DNA from: Chitinophagaceae bacterium
GTDB lineage: Bacteria; Bacteroidota; Bacteroidia; Chitinophagales; Chitinophagaceae
Direction: 5' to 3'
NCBI GenBank assembly: GCA_024707305.1
Contig: JANPZZ010000020.1
Coordinates: 1-64,000, forward strand
Length of the DNA stretch: 64,000 nucleotides
Part shown: positions 21,414-31,535 of the stretch, piece after piece
Layout: each line of letters starts with the position of its first letter
How positions within the stretch are numbered: the first letter of the stretch is position 1
Notes under the pieces: generated by a model
Told to the model about the DNA's origin: nothing
Database searches by the model: none
The model's input: only the letters and a program-made list of their open reading frames with translations
Made by a program: the position numbers and the translations under genes

Positions 21414-21456
21414 AAAGCACCGGTCAGGAAATTATCCTGAACCGGTGCTTTTTTTA
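21414..21456 (+). terminator. fusA terminator
   Basis: AAAGCACCGGTCAGGA and TCCTGAACCGGTGCTTTTTTT form a strong stem (single A bulge) with an AATTA-type loop and a T run, 38 nt after the fusA stop. The remainder up to the repeat field (21457-21680) shows nothing recognisable. Confidence 0.9.
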
Positions 21457-21681
21457 TGAACAGATTAAAAATTTCTGTTGCAACATCGATCTGTCCTCAA
21501 AAAAATCTACGAAAAAATCAAGAATTAAGCTCAATCAAGTAAAAATACGATCGATGGCCTGATATTTGTTATCATTTGCAGAACTCACTCCGTTTTTAAA
21601 ATCTGTATCTGACAGGGCCGTTGTCGTTCTGTGAAAAACACACACGAGATAAGGTTAAGGGACTCATTTGAGTCCTTTATC

Positions 21682-22240
21682 TTTTGGGGGAATCGATGAC
21701 CGGAATCGATGATCGATGACCGGAATCGATGATCGATGACCGGAATCGATGATCGATGACCGGAATCGATGATCGATGATCGATGTCCGATGATCGATGT
21801 AGTTTGCAAACGCGTGTTTCCCCCTCCCAATTTCGGAATCGGTATGCCTGTAATAAAAGCGTTCCTCGATCATCGATCATCGATCATCGATATAGGTCGC
21901 AAACGCGTGTTTCCCCCCTCCCAATTTCGGAATCGGTGTGCCTGTAGTTTAAGCATTCTTCGATCATCGAACATCGATCATCGATATAGGTCGCAAACGC
22001 GTGTTTCCCCTCCCAATTTCGGAATCGGTGTGCCTGTAGTTTAAGCATTCTTCGATCATCGAACATCGATCATCGATATAGGTCGCAAACGCGTGTTTCC
22101 CCCTCCCAATTTCGGAATCGGTATGCCTGTAATAAAAGCGTTCATCGATCATCGATCATCGAACATCGGACATCGAATCGAACATCGATCATCGAACATC
22201 GAACATCGGACATCGAATCGAACATCGATCATCAGTCACC
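21682..22240 (+). repeat. ATCGATG-armed repeat field B1 with four core copies
   Basis: The left arm (about 21694-21795) is made of GATCGATG and GACCGGAATCGATG units. The right arm (about 22142-22240) is the complementary pattern ATCGATCATCGAACATC. Between them are four ~63-nt cores (about 21802-21864, 21895-21958, 21988-22050, 22078-22141). The cores share GCAAACGCGTGTTTCCCC and CCAATTTCGGAATCGGT, and are separated by ~30 nt of CATCGAT units. No coding frame is credible. Lies between fusA and a lipoprotein gene. Confidence 0.85.
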
Positions 22241-22282
22241 GATTCTGGCACCAAAATTGAATTTTTCCTTCAAATCAACTTT

Positions 22283-23080
22283 ATGAAAAAGACAGGATGG
22301 GTGGCGCTGTTCGCAGGCATAATTGCTTTTGGTTTACTCAGTTGCGAAAAGAGCGATAAAAACATTGATTCGGAAAATAAAGCACGTGTACAGATCAGAC
22401 TTACAGACGATCCGGGAGATTATGAAGCAGTATGGATCGACATCAAAGATGTACAGGTGAACGTGACGAATAACGATGATGAAGGCTGGGAAAGCCTGGA
22501 GGGCGTCCACGCCGGTTCTTATGATCTGCTGAAACTGGTAAACGATAAAGATACCCTCCTCGTAGATGCATTTATTCCTGCAGGTCGTTTGCACCAGATA
22601 CGATTGATTCTGGGAACTGAGAATTATGTTCAGGTCAATGGTAACCTGATTAAACTTACCACCCCCAGCGCTCAACAATCCGGGCTTAAACTCAATTTCC
22701 AACAGGATGTGGAAGCGGGCTTAATGTATAGCATTTTACTTGATTTTGATGTAGCCCGTTCAATTGTGGAAACTGGTAACGATAAATATATTTTGAAACC
22801 GGTGATACGTGGCTCGCTGGAGTCGGTAGGTGGAAGTATCAGTGGCGTAGTGGTGCCTGCAGATTTCCCTACCGTTATCTATGCTATTCTTGGGAATGAT
22901 ACCATCACAAGTACATTTACAGATTTCAATGGCGCATTTACATTGCGCGGCTTAACCCCGGATATTTACCGGGTATCTTATCTGCCAGGAAATGTAAGCT
23001 TGCGCGATACATCTGTGGCCCCCGTAGTTGTATCACAGGGAAATGTAATAAGACTGGATACAATGTTTCTTCAACCCTGA
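22283..23080 (+). CDS. DUF4382 lipoprotein with carboxypeptidase-regulatory-like tail
   Basis: 265 aa. Lipobox FGLLSC at about residues 16-21 predicts a lipoprotein. Residues ~34-180 match the DUF4382 pattern: RVQIRLTDDPGDYEAVWIDI near the start, then YDLLKLVNDKDTLLVDAFIP and GRLHQIRLILG. The tail (about 185-265) reads as a small beta-sandwich (GSISGVVVP, TFTDFNGAFTLRGL), as in CarboxypepD_reg domains. Function is unknown; likely a cell-surface protein. It is followed by a terminator shared with the convergent flippase-like gene. Confidence 0.8.
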   Translation: MKKTGWVALFAGIIAFGLLSCEKSDKNIDSENKARVQIRLTDDPGDYEAVWIDIKDVQVNVTNNDDEGWESLEGVHAGSYDLLKLVNDKDTLLVDAFIPAGRLHQIRLILGTENYVQVNGNLIKLTTPSAQQSGLKLNFQQDVEAGLMYSILLDFDVARSIVETGNDKYILKPVIRGSLESVGGSISGVVVPADFPTVIYAILGNDTITSTFTDFNGAFTLRGLTPDIYRVSYLPGNVSLRDTSVAPVVVSQGNVIRLDTMFLQP

Positions 23081-23101
23081 GGAGTGAGACTTTCAATAAA
23101 A

Positions 23102-23140
23102 AATGTGCGTACAGGATTTTCTTGTACGCACATTATTTTT
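23102..23140 (+). terminator. Bidirectional terminator
   Basis: AATGTGCGTACA, loop, TGTACGCACATT followed by ATTTTT; the left side is preceded by an A run. It lies between convergent genes and overlaps the last codons of the minus-strand gene. Confidence 0.85.
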
Positions 23141-24030
23141 CAGGCGACCTTTCTTCATGTAAAACCGGTTTGAAAACATAGATAATTCCGGGTAATGAAC
23201 AAAGCAAAGTGATCAGGTAAAATACAAGACTGATTAATACCGCATTCGATTCCATCAAACTAAAATACAGGGAACCTTCGAGAAAGACCAGCTCACGTAT
23301 TCCCAGTCCGCCAACTGTAAGTGGCAATACCGCAGCAACTGACGATAAAAGGAAAAAGAAATATATATGCCGACACGGATATATCAAGTCCAAAACCAGC
23401 CATGATGCAGTACACGCAAACCACTTGCATACCCTGGACCGCCAATCCCCAAAGCAAGGTTGACAAATAGCTCTTTTTAAAATCACGCATCCATCGGTTG
23501 ATGATAAACTGTAATACCAGGATGCCTGCAACTGCACCAACCGTTAAAATTCCGGGAATCCATAATGGTTCGAATACAAACCAGCTATACAGGGCAAGCA
23601 AAAGTCCCAGAGCAATTACACCCGAAAGCCGGTCGAGCAAAACGGCAGCACCCGATTTTTTATAAGGTGTCTCGAACCATTTTTTTAAAAGGATTACTTT
23701 ATAAGCATCACCACTAATGGCTCCGGGGAGAAAAAGATTATAAAACATACCCAGCCAGTAAAGGTGAAGGTTACTGGTCTGGCTTAAGGGTACACCAATA
23801 TCCCGGAAATAGATCAGCAAACGCACCGATGAGAAAACTTTGGAAAGTACAAATGCCAGCGCTGCCAGCGCCATCCATCCCACATTTGCCGATTGCAATG
23901 CGTCTTTTGCGTCTTTCCAGTTGATTTTTCCCGATACATACCAAAGACAAAGCACCGAAATGCCGAGCTTCAAAAGCAGTTTCAGTATCTTGATGGCCGT
24001 GGATTGGGGAGCCGGGGGTGATGCGTCCAT
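23133..24030 (-). CDS. Flippase-like integral membrane protein, LPG_synthase_TM family (frameshifted)
   Basis: About 298 aa, multiple hydrophobic segments. Family features are the N-terminal ISVLCLWYVSGKINW, a central GMFYNLFLPGAISGDAYKV (the conserved N-x-x-L-P-G region), AAVLLDRLSGVIAL, and the C-terminal PLTVGGLGIRE. Relatives (UPF0104, AglD and the MprF N-domain) move lipids across the membrane. An extra base near 23345 breaks the frame; skipping it joins AYIFFFLLSSVAAVLPLTVGG. The Met at 24030 is preferred because an upstream in-frame Met at 24096 would overlap the divergent gene. Confidence 0.82.
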
Positions 24031-24064
24031 TGGGTTCAATATAGCTGCAATTAAAATCAATTTG

Positions 24065-25809
24065 ATGAGAAATAAAACCGTAATCCTTTTCTTCATTGGC
24101 TTGCTGACCTTTCAATCGTCGGTAACCGCGCAATCGCTTCAACTTAAAAAAGGGGTACGATTGCAGCAATCAGGATCTGTTAAATCGAAAACCTACCAGC
24201 TGCCAACCGCCTCATTAGAGGCTCCGGTTATTGTTGTTGCAGGCGACAATATCACAATCGATTTTAAAAATGCCCTGCTTCAGGGCGATGCACCTCAGCA
24301 GTTGCCCGATAGTTATGAGGGCCTGGGTATTCTAATTGAAAACAGCAACAATGTAACCATCCGTAACCTGCGTGTGCGTGGTTACAAAGTGGGATTGATG
24401 GCAAGAAACGTTCGGAACCTGCGGTTGGAGAATTGCGATTTTAGTTACAACTACCGACAACGATTGAACAGTACTATTCTGAAAGAAGACGAAGTTGACT
24501 GGATGAGTTATCATCACAATGAAAAAGATGAATGGCTGCGTTACGGTGCCGGAATTTATTTTCGTGATTGTGATTCGGCGAAAGTGCTGAACTGTAAAGT
24601 AACCGGTGGTCAAAATGCATTGATGATGACGGCCTGTAATGGAAGCGAAATTCTCAACAATGATTTTTCCTTTAACTCAGGTATTGGGATCGGATTGTAT
24701 CGCAGCAGCAATAACCTGATCGCGCACAACAAAACAAATTTTAATGTGCGTGGTTACAGTCACGGTATCTACCACCGGGGACAGGATAGTGCAGGCTTTC
24801 TGGTATATGAGCAAAGCAATAACAATACATTTTATAAAAACTCGGCAACGCATAGTGGTGATGGTTTCTTTTTATGGGCGGGACAATCAACGATGGACAA
24901 TGGGCAGGGAGGGTGTAACGATAATCTGATTGTGGGTAACGATTTCAGCTATGCACCTACCAATGGCATTGAAGTCACATTTAGCAGAAATATCATCAGT
25001 CGCAACCGGCTGTTTGATTGTGATCACGGTATTTGGGGCGGATACAGTTTTGAAACCCGCATTGCGGACAACCAGTTTCGCAACAACCGCATCGCCATTG
25101 CAATTGAGCATGGCCAAAGCAATATCATCGATTTCAATATCTTTCATCGCGATAAAGAAGCGATTCGTCTTTGGGCGCGTGCAACTCAGCCTGATGACTG
25201 GGGGGGTATGTAAAAAACCGGGACACGCGCAGCAACGGATATTTTATTTACAAAAACAGCTTCAATGCAAATCCGCTGGTTTTTAATTTTTCACGAAGTG
25301 ATAGTGTATTTGTTTTCGGCAATACCTATTCAGCAGAAGGTGAGATGTATAAACTGGCCGATATGACGGGAGAGGTAGACAGTCTTCCTTTTGAAGTGGA
25401 AGAATGGGAATGGCAGCCCCCGGAAATTCCCAAGGCGCAAGATGCCTTCAAAGGCGGTGGCCGCTGGGCCGGAAAACAAAATATCAGGATGGGTGACTGG
25501 GGGCCTTATGATTTCCAGCGGCCACTGATCTGGCTTACGAACCCGGCAGAAAAAGGAGATACCCTGGTTTTTGAACTCCTGGGCCCCGGCGGCAACTGGC
25601 AAATTACCAACAGTGCGGGAGTGACCCTCTCGTCGCCAGACAGGGGCACATTTCCCGGTCAGCTGAAAATGCTTAAAAATCCCGGTGTGGAACTGACGGA
25701 TATTAAAATCGAAGCCAGTTACCTGGGGCCGGCCTTCGTCGACGAGTTTGGCAGGTGGGTGAAAAAAGGTTCCAAACAGGGCTTTGGCTGGACGATAAGG
25801 AAGATTTAA
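24065..25809 (+). CDS. Secreted right-handed parallel beta-helix protein, NosD-like (frameshifted)
   Basis: About 581 aa. Signal peptide MRNKTVILFFIGLLTFQSS (cleavage near residue 23). Regular ~22-residue coils with Asn ladders follow (ILIENSNNVTIRNLRVRGYK, LRLENCDFSY, NALMMTACNGSEILNNDFSF), typical of NosD/pectate-lyase-fold proteins. One G is missing from the G run at 25200-25206; adding it gives DWGGYVKNRDTRSNGYFIYK. A C-terminal beta-rich domain (about 440-581) follows. Ligand unknown. Start at 24065, 34 nt from the divergent flippase start. Confidence 0.82.
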
Positions 25810-25972
25810 GGAAATGGAATGGGAGGGTAGTGGATTTGCTTCTTTTTTTGAACCGAACTGGTATATCTTTGAAAATCAACGGTTTCAAAGACCGGTGTTA
25901 GAAAATGTAAAGTGTTCATTATCAATGCTTCTATAAATTTCTTTTATTCTGGGGAAAATTGTTTCCCAACTA

Positions 25973-26004
25973 TTTGGCGAATTTAGTCTGTGCCCCTACC
26001 TTTG
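25973..26004 (+). promoter_or_regulatory. S10 operon promoter
   Basis: -33 TTTG at 25973-25976, -7 TACCTTTG at 25997-26004, spacer 20 nt. It lies 31 nt before the rpsJ ATG, and the -7 box is identical to that of rpsL. Confidence 0.78.
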
Positions 26005-26034
26005 CACTCCCAAAAGAAAATTGGGTTTTTACAC

Positions 26035-26340
26035 ATGTCTCAGCGAATCAGAATCAAATTACAGTCTTACGATCACAACCTGGTAGATAAATCAGCTGAA
26101 AAGATCGTTAAAACAGTTCGCAGCACTGGCGCGGTAGTAACAGGTCCTATTCCCCTGCCTACCCGCAAGAAAATTTTCACAGTTCTGCGTTCACCCCACG
26201 TGAATAAGAAGAGTCGTGAGCAGTTCCAACTGGCTACGCATAAGCGTTTGTTGGACATCTATACGTCTTCAAGCCGTACAGTTGATGCGTTGAGCAAGCT
26301 GGATCTTCCCAGTGGTGTGGAAGTTGAGATCAAAGCGTAG
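26035..26340 (+). CDS. rpsJ: 30S ribosomal protein S10
   Basis: 101 aa, intact. [20 protein letters not shown] and [20 protein letters not shown] are diagnostic. The start at 26035 gives the usual MSQRIRIKL; an upstream in-frame ATG overlaps the promoter. First gene of the S10-spc operon, but separated from rplC by an unusually long 393-nt leader. Confidence 0.97.
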   Translation: MSQRIRIKLQSYDHNLVDKSAEKIVKTVRSTGAVVTGPIPLPTRKKIFTVLRSPHVNKKSREQFQLATHKRLLDIYTSSSRTVDALSKLDLPSGVEVEIKA

Positions 26341-26733
26341 AATCGTCATTCGTGATTTCGGTAAAACGGATAACGAATAAGAAGATAGATTAGTTCTTAT
26401 CAAAATAATTGGTCATCTCTCAATCGTAACTGAAAAAAGAGCTCTGACATTTAAGAAACTTCGCTGGTTCATTTGAGTCAGTGAAAATTAAAATAAAACA
26501 AGCCGTTCAGGGTTTGTTTACTGCCGGTACTTCTGTCATTCGTCTTTGAAAAAAGGCGAACACCTAAAATGAGGTGAGGGACTAGCCCAGGCGATCACAA
26601 GGATCGCAAATGCTAAGCTCCTGCGACTAAAAGAAAAGGTCGGTGGCAAACGGGGATTGAAGCCTCCTGGTAACTGGTTACCAGATGTACAAGGTTGTCC
26701 CAATAATCCTGCAGGCTACAAACTGTACAAACC
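26341..26733 (+). promoter_or_regulatory. Structured leader between rpsJ and rplC
   Basis: A 393-nt gap without a gene. The last ~175 nt can fold into consecutive hairpins. These are CACCT/AGGTG (26561-26576); a larger stem with GCGATC-ACAAG-GATCGC at its tip (26591-26607) closed by TAGC/GCTA and GGGA/CTCC-like pairs (26578-26621); GCGAC/GTCG around 26623-26643; and CTGGTAAC-TG-GTTACCAG (26667-26684). TGTACA at ~26686 and again at ~26724 is self-complementary and could close a final stem just before the rplC ATG. This resembles an autoregulatory ribosomal-protein leader; I do not recognise it as a named motif. Confidence 0.55.
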
Positions 26734-27352
26734 ATGAAAGGTATTATTGGTAAAAAGATTGGGATGACCAGTGTCTTTCGATGCCGCAGGAAAACAAACA
26801 GCCTGCACCATCATTGAAGCCGGTCCCTGCGTTGTGACGCAAGTCAAGACAAAAGATTCAGACGGGTACAATGCCCTTGCTCTCTCCTTTGGCGACAAGA
26901 AAGAAAAAAACGCCACTAAAGCCGAAGTAAATCACTTCGCTAAAGCGCAATCAGCTCCCAAGCGTTTTACAAAAGAATTCCGCAATTATTCCATCGAAAA
27001 AAATATTGGTGAAACCGTAACGGTTGACATTTTCGCTGAAGGTGAAAGTGTTGAAGTGGTTGGCACCACAAAAGGTAAAGGTTTCCAGGGTGTTGTTAAA
27101 CGCCATGGTTTCTCTGGTGTGGGTGATGCTACTCACGGTCAGCATGACCGTCAGCGTGCTCCGGGTTCATTGGGTAACTCATCTGACGCAAGCCGTGTTA
27201 TGAAAGGTATGCGTATGGCTGGACGTATGGGTACCGACCGCGTGAAAATGAAAGGTCTGAAAGTAATTAAAGTGTTTTCAGACAAGAATTATATCCTGGT
27301 CAGCGGGTCTGTTCCGGGCCACAACGGTTCCATCGTTTTGATCCAAAAATAA
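26734..27352 (+). CDS. rplC: 50S ribosomal protein L3 (frameshifted)
   Basis: About 205 aa. MKGIIGKKIGMTSVF start, VEVVGTTKGKGFQGVVKRHG and the conserved GSLGNSSDASRVMKGMRMAG loop, which contains the family glutamine-methylation region in other bacteria. An extra T near 26775-26778 breaks the frame; skipping it gives MTSVFDAAGKQTACTII. L3 is an early 50S assembly protein. Confidence 0.94.
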
Positions 27353-27414
27353 AATTCTAACTGCACCTTCCAGTTTTTTGAAAGTTGAAAGGTGTGAGGT
27401 AAAAAACAAAGAAA

Positions 27415-28044
27415 ATGCAAGTAGACGTTTTAGATAGCAAAGGACAGAAGACCGGACGGAGCGTAGAGCTTCCTGATGATATCTTCGGAATTGAGCCCAA
27501 CAACCACGTAATCTACCTGGCTGTTAAGCAATACCTCGCCGCACAGCGTCAGGGTACTCACAAGGTTAAAACGCGTGCCGAAGTAAAAGGTGCCAGCCGC
27601 AAACTGCACCGCCAAAAAGGTACTGGTGGAAGCCGTAAAGGTAATATCCGTAACCCTCTCTATAAGGGTGGTGGTACCATCTTCGGACCCAAGCCACATG
27701 CTTACGATATCAAATTGAACCGTAAAGTAAAGGACCTGGCTAAAATGTCGGCCCTGGCTTATAAAGCAAAAGAAAATGCAATCGTTGTTGTAGAAGACAT
27801 CAACCTCGATGCTCCTAAAACAAAGACTGTATTGGAAGTGCTCACAAACCTGAAAGTAGCAGACAAAAAGCTGATGCTGATCCAGGATGCGAGTGATGTG
27901 AATCTGTTGCTTTCTGTTCGCAACGTTCCAAGTGTACTCGGTGTTGCTTTAAGCGACATCAACACTTACGACATCGTAAATTCAGAATTGCTGGTGCTGA
28001 CTGAAAGTGCAGCCAAGATTTTCGCAGAAGAAGAAGCCGCTTAA
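27415..28044 (+). CDS. rplD: 50S ribosomal protein L4
   Basis: 209 aa, intact. The extended loop RKLHRQKGTGGSRKGNIRNP reaches the exit tunnel, and GPKPHAYDIKLNRKVK is characteristic. In other bacteria L4 can regulate its own operon through an RNA leader, which makes the structured gap before rplC relevant (inference). Confidence 0.96.
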   Translation: MQVDVLDSKGQKTGRSVELPDDIFGIEPNNHVIYLAVKQYLAAQRQGTHKVKTRAEVKGASRKLHRQKGTGGSRKGNIRNPLYKGGGTIFGPKPHAYDIKLNRKVKDLAKMSALAYKAKENAIVVVEDINLDAPKTKTVLEVLTNLKVADKKLMLIQDASDVNLLLSVRNVPSVLGVALSDINTYDIVNSELLVLTESAAKIFAEEEAA

Positions 28045-28075
28045 GGTTATACGTAAAAATTAAAACTTAATTCAG

Positions 28076-28375
28076 ATGAAACTTTCTGAAGTACTGATAA
28101 AACCCATTTTGACCGAGAAAGCAAACGCGCAGCAGGAATCCCTGCGTCGCTACGCTTTCAAAGTAGCCCGTAAAGCAAACAAGCTGGAAATTAAAAAAGC
28201 AGTTGAAGGCTTTTACGGTGTGAATGTAACGGGTGTGAATACAAGTGTGGTGCCTGGCAAAAACAAGAGCCGTTTTACAAAAGCTGGTGTGATCTCTGGT
28301 CGTAAACCTGCTTATAAAAAAGCTTATGTAACAGTTGCTGAAGGCGAAACCATCGACCTGTACGCAAACATCTAA
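28076..28375 (+). CDS. rplW: 50S ribosomal protein L23
   Basis: 99 aa, intact. EVLIKPILTEKANAQQE start and YAFKVARKANKLEIKKAVEGFY match L23, which sits at the tunnel exit and docks chaperones and SRP. In the expected order rplD-rplW-rplB. Confidence 0.96.
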   Translation: MKLSEVLIKPILTEKANAQQESLRRYAFKVARKANKLEIKKAVEGFYGVNVTGVNTSVVPGKNKSRFTKAGVISGRKPAYKKAYVTVAEGETIDLYANI

Positions 28376-28455
28376 ACACAGCCTTAAGGCAGTGTTGGAA
28401 TGGCAAGCAACCGCCGCGAAGTGTTGAGTAAAGATTTTATAAAAGAATTGAAAAA

Positions 28456-29292
28456 ATGGCATTAAGAAAGTTTAAACCCGTTACCGCCGGTACTCGTTGG
28501 AGAATAGGCAACGCCTATGCGGAGATAACGACGAATGTACCTGAGAAGAGCCTGGTTGAAACCAAGAAAAGCACTGGTGGACGTAACTCTTCAGGTCACC
28601 TGAGCATGCGCTACCGTGGCGGTGGTCACAAGAAGAAGTATCGTATCATCGACTTCAAACGTAACAAAGAAGGAATTGCAGAAGTAGTATCTATTGAATA
28701 TGATCCAAACCGTACTGCATTCATCGCTCTGCTGCAATATGCAGATGGTGAAAAACGCTACATCCTGGCTCCCCAGGGGCTGCAGGTAGGTTCTAAGGTT
28801 GAAGCCGGTAATGCGGTTGCACCTGAGATCGGAAACGCACTGCAAATGAAAAATATGCCACTCGGTACCAATGTGCACAACATTGAGATGCAACCCGGAC
28901 AGGGTGGTAAACTGGCCCGCAGTGCAGGTTCTTCTGCGCAGCTGACCAACAAAGAAGAAAAATATGCAGTATTGAAAATGCCTTCTGGCGAACTGCGTAA
29001 AGTATTGATCAACTGCTACGCTACTGTTGGTGTTGTTAGCAACAGCGACCATAGCCTGCAGAGCATGGGTAAAGCGGGTCGTAACCGTTGGAAAGGTATT
29101 CGCCCACGCAACCGTGGTGTTGCCATGAACCCAGTAGATCACCCAATGGGTGGTGGTGAAGGACGTGCTTCAGGAGGTCAGCCTCGCAGCCGTACCGGCC
29201 AGTACTCAAGAGGTCTGAAAACCAGAACGAAGGGTAAAGCAAGCGATAAGCTGATTATCCAACGTAAGAATGGTAAAAAACTGGCTAAGTAA
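28456..29292 (+). CDS. rplB: 50S ribosomal protein L2
   Basis: 278 aa, intact. [33 protein letters not shown] and the C-terminal [15 protein letters not shown] with the conserved His near the peptidyl-transferase centre. Uninterrupted and of normal length. Confidence 0.97.
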   Translation: MALRKFKPVTAGTRWRIGNAYAEITTNVPEKSLVETKKSTGGRNSSGHLSMRYRGGGHKKKYRIIDFKRNKEGIAEVVSIEYDPNRTAFIALLQYADGEKRYILAPQGLQVGSKVEAGNAVAPEIGNALQMKNMPLGTNVHNIEMQPGQGGKLARSAGSSAQLTNKEEKYAVLKMPSGELRKVLINCYATVGVVSNSDHSLQSMGKAGRNRWKGIRPRNRGVAMNPVDHPMGGGEGRASGGQPRSRTGQYSRGLKTRTKGKASDKLIIQRKNGKKLAK

Positions 29293-29295
29293 GAA

Positions 29296-29421
29296 TAAGT
29301 AAATGTGTAACCAGGAAATGTGAAAATTCGATTCCGGTTTGCACTTTGAAATAAAAGAATAAGATTTTGATTGTGGAGATCATTTTCACATCTCCACACT
29401 TTCAAATTTTCAAATCAATAA
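29296..29421 (+). repeat. AAATGTG-type repeat copy A2 in the rplB-rpsS gap
   Basis: Begins with AAATGTGTAACCAGGAAATG and ends in the complementary TTTTCACATCTCCACAC and CAAATTTTCAAAT. A perfect hairpin GTGGAGAT/ATCTCCAC spans 29373-29397. The same layout, with nearly the same hairpin, is in the gap before rpsC. Confidence 0.65.
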
Positions 29422-29422
29422 C

Positions 29423-29689
29423 ATGGCTCGTTCGATTAAAAAAGGTCCTTATATCGCCACTCACCTCGAAAAGAAGGTATTGGCTATAAATGAAGGCAAA
29501 TCCAAAAAGTCGGTGATCAAAACCTGGAGCCGCCGATCTACAATTTCTCCTGATTTTGTAGGACACACCTTTGCGGTGCATAACGGCAACAAGTTTATCC
29601 CCGTGTATGTAACGGAGTTTATGGTAGGCCACAAACTCGGAGAGTTTGCACCTACTCGCCAATTCAAAGGACACTCGAAAAAAGACTAA
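29423..29689 (+). CDS. rpsS: 30S ribosomal protein S19
   Basis: 88 aa, intact. [19 protein letters not shown] and the conserved [31 protein letters not shown] C-terminus (positions ~29579-29660). Binds the head of 30S next to S13. Confidence 0.97.
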   Translation: MARSIKKGPYIATHLEKKVLAINEGKSKKSVIKTWSRRSTISPDFVGHTFAVHNGNKFIPVYVTEFMVGHKLGEFAPTRQFKGHSKKD

Positions 29690-29707
29690 ACAGGCAAGGG
29701 GAGAGTT

Positions 29708-29719
29708 GTTGTAAACAAC
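29708..29719 (+). promoter_or_regulatory. GTTGTAAACAAC site in the rpsS-rplV gap
   Basis: Exact copy of the 12-mer at 15804-15815; the reverse complement is at 63128-63139. It could form a 5-bp hairpin just upstream of rplV. Function unknown. Confidence 0.35.
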
Positions 29720-29747
29720 ATGAACCAAACCTAAAATCAATAACAAA

Positions 29748-30134
29748 ATGGGATCCAGAAAAAATTAGCGGCCGACGCACGTAAAGAAGCAAGGAAGAAT
29801 TATTTCGGTGCTACACTGAATAACTATCCTACATCGCCGCGCAAAATGCGCCTCCTGGCTGACCTGATCCGTGGCCAAAAGGTAGAGAAAGTTCTGGCTG
29901 AGCTGGAACATAACCCGAAACACCCGGCAGTACCTCTTCGTAAACTTGTTTTGAGTGCTATCAGCAACTGGAAACAAAAGAATGAAGGTGGCGACGAAAG
30001 CCAGTTGTTTATCAAAACCATTTTCGTGGATGGTGCACGTACGCTGAAAAAGAATGCGTCCTGCTCCCCAGGGGCGTGGTTACAGAGTTCGCAAGCGCAG
30101 CAATCACGTAACAGTAATTGTTGACACTAAATAA
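29748..30134 (+). CDS. rplV: 50S ribosomal protein L22 (two frameshifts)
   Basis: 128 aa after correction. The core PTSPRKMRLLADLIRGQKVE and VPLRKLVLSAISNWKQKN is L22. At the start one A is missing (29760-29766; MGSRKKLAADARKEARKNYF when restored). Near 30046-30052 one extra A is present; skipping it gives LKRMRPAPQGRGYRVRKRS with the family's C-terminal hairpin tip. The gene ends at 30134. The two errors cancel in length. Confidence 0.93.
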
Positions 30135-30270
30135 GAGTTGTAAATGTGTAAAGGGGGAAATGTGAAAAATGATTGTTTCCGGTTTACACATTATAAATAA
30201 AAAAAGAAAAAGTTTTGACGGTGGAGATCATTTTCACATTTCCACATTATCAAATTTTCAAATTGTAAAA
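30135..30270 (+). repeat. AAATGTG-type repeat copy A3 in the rplV-rpsC gap
   Basis: AAATGTGTAAAGGGGGAAATG on the left, then GTGGAGATCATTTTCACATT and TCCACATTATCAAATTTTC on the right. It is the same plan as copy A2 with one substitution in the hairpin. An in-frame upstream ATG for rpsC (30169) falls inside this repeat and is not used. Confidence 0.65.
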
Positions 30271-31041
30271 ATGGGTCAAAAAGCAAATCCGATCGGCAAC
30301 AGGTTAGGCATCATCCGTGGATGGGAATCCAACTGGTATGGCAGCAAGAAAGACTTCGCTTCCAAACTGATCGAGGACAATAAGATCAGGACCTACCTGA
30401 ATGCCCGTATCAATAAAGGTGGTATTTCAAAGATCGTTATCGAGCGTACGCTGGGTAAACTGATCATTACCATCCATACGTCGAAGCCTGGTATCATCAT
30501 CGGTAAAGGTGGTGGTGAGGTTGACCGCATCAAAGAAGAGCTGAAGAAGCTGACTGGTAAAGACGATGTACAGATCAACATCCTGGAGATCCGTCGTCCT
30601 GAACTGGATGCGATGATCGTGGGTGATACCATTGCCCGTCAGATCGAAAACCGTATCAACTTCAAACGTGCGACGAAGATGGCGATTGCTTCTGCCCTGC
30701 GTATGGGTGCTGAAGGAATCAAGATCAAACTGAGCGGCCGTCTGGCTGGTGCTGAGATCGCCCGTAGTGAAGAATTCAAACAAGGACGTGTGCCGCTGCA
30801 TACATTCCGTATGGATATTGATTATGCCAATGTATTTGCTCAGACTGTATATGGTAAAATCGGTATCAAAGTTTGGATTTGTAAAGGGGAAGTGCTGACC
30901 AAGCGCGACCTGAACCCCAACTTTGTTGGTGGCAAAAGCGATGTGAGCGATCGTCGTGATCGTGGAGATCATCGTGATTATCGCGGTGACCGTGACGACC
31001 GCCGTGGTGGTGGCCGTGGCCGTGGTGAAAGAAGAAACTAA
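30271..31041 (+). CDS. rpsC: 30S ribosomal protein S3 with Arg/Asp/Gly-rich tail
   Basis: 256 aa from the ATG at 30271. [20 protein letters not shown] start, KH domain motif [20 protein letters not shown] and C-terminal domain [18 protein letters not shown]. The last ~30 residues ([20 protein letters not shown] then [10 protein letters not shown]) form a low-complexity RGG/RD tail beyond the normal S3 end. S3 belongs to the mRNA entry channel and helicase site, so an RNA-binding tail is plausible there (inference). Confidence 0.96.
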   Translation: MGQKANPIGNRLGIIRGWESNWYGSKKDFASKLIEDNKIRTYLNARINKGGISKIVIERTLGKLIITIHTSKPGIIIGKGGGEVDRIKEELKKLTGKDDVQINILEIRRPELDAMIVGDTIARQIENRINFKRATKMAIASALRMGAEGIKIKLSGRLAGAEIARSEEFKQGRVPLHTFRMDIDYANVFAQTVYGKIGIKVWICKGEVLTKRDLNPNFVGGKSDVSDRRDRGDHRDYRGDRDDRRGGGRGRGERRN

Positions 31042-31110
31042 TATTCGCTAATTAGCCGATGTGTTGAATTCGCTTTAATATCGAACATCACATCATCAAA
31101 TTGAATAAAG

Positions 31111-31533
31111 ATGTTACAACCGAAAAGAACGAAGCACAGGAAAATGCAGAAAGGTCGCATGAAAGGCGACGCGAAAAGAGGTACAACCATCTCTTTCGGA
31201 AGCTATGCCCTGAAAGCTCAGGATTCACACTGGATTACTGACCGCCAGATCGAAGCGGCCCGTCAGGCACTTACCCGTGAAATGAAAAGGGAAGGTAACG
31301 TATGGATCCGCATTTTTCCTGACAAACCCATTACCCGTAAGCCTCTTGAAGTAAGGATGGGTAAAGGTAAAGGTAACCTGGAGTTTTGGGCTGCAGTAGT
31401 ACAACCAGGTCGCATCATCTTCGAAATTGATGGTGTGAGCGAGCAGGTTGCACGCGCTGCACTGGGACTGGCTGCCGGTAAACTTCCTATCAAAACGAAG
31501 TTTATCACACGCCGTGACCTGGTAACAGCGTAA
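31111..31533 (+). CDS. rplP: 50S ribosomal protein L16
   Basis: 140 aa, intact. [19 protein letters not shown] start, [20 protein letters not shown] and [20 protein letters not shown]. Follows rpsC by 69 nt. Confidence 0.97.
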   Translation: MLQPKRTKHRKMQKGRMKGDAKRGTTISFGSYALKAQDSHWITDRQIEAARQALTREMKREGNVWIRIFPDKPITRKPLEVRMGKGKGNLEFWAAVVQPGRIIFEIDGVSEQVARAALGLAAGKLPIKTKFITRRDLVTA

Positions 31534-31535
31534 TA

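Noticed and set aside
21802..22141. Possible CRISPR array (four regular cores)
   Set aside because: Cores are ~63 nt, the spacers are themselves the same CATCGAT units, and no cas genes are near; spacers of a CRISPR would be unique.
21585..22152. Reading frames in both strands over the ATCGATG field
   Set aside because: Repeat-derived; no start signal, no domain, and the same units translate in several frames.
23840..24064. Extended N-terminus of the beta-helix protein
   Set aside because: Overlaps the divergent flippase gene and lacks a signal peptide; the Met at 24065 begins a proper one.
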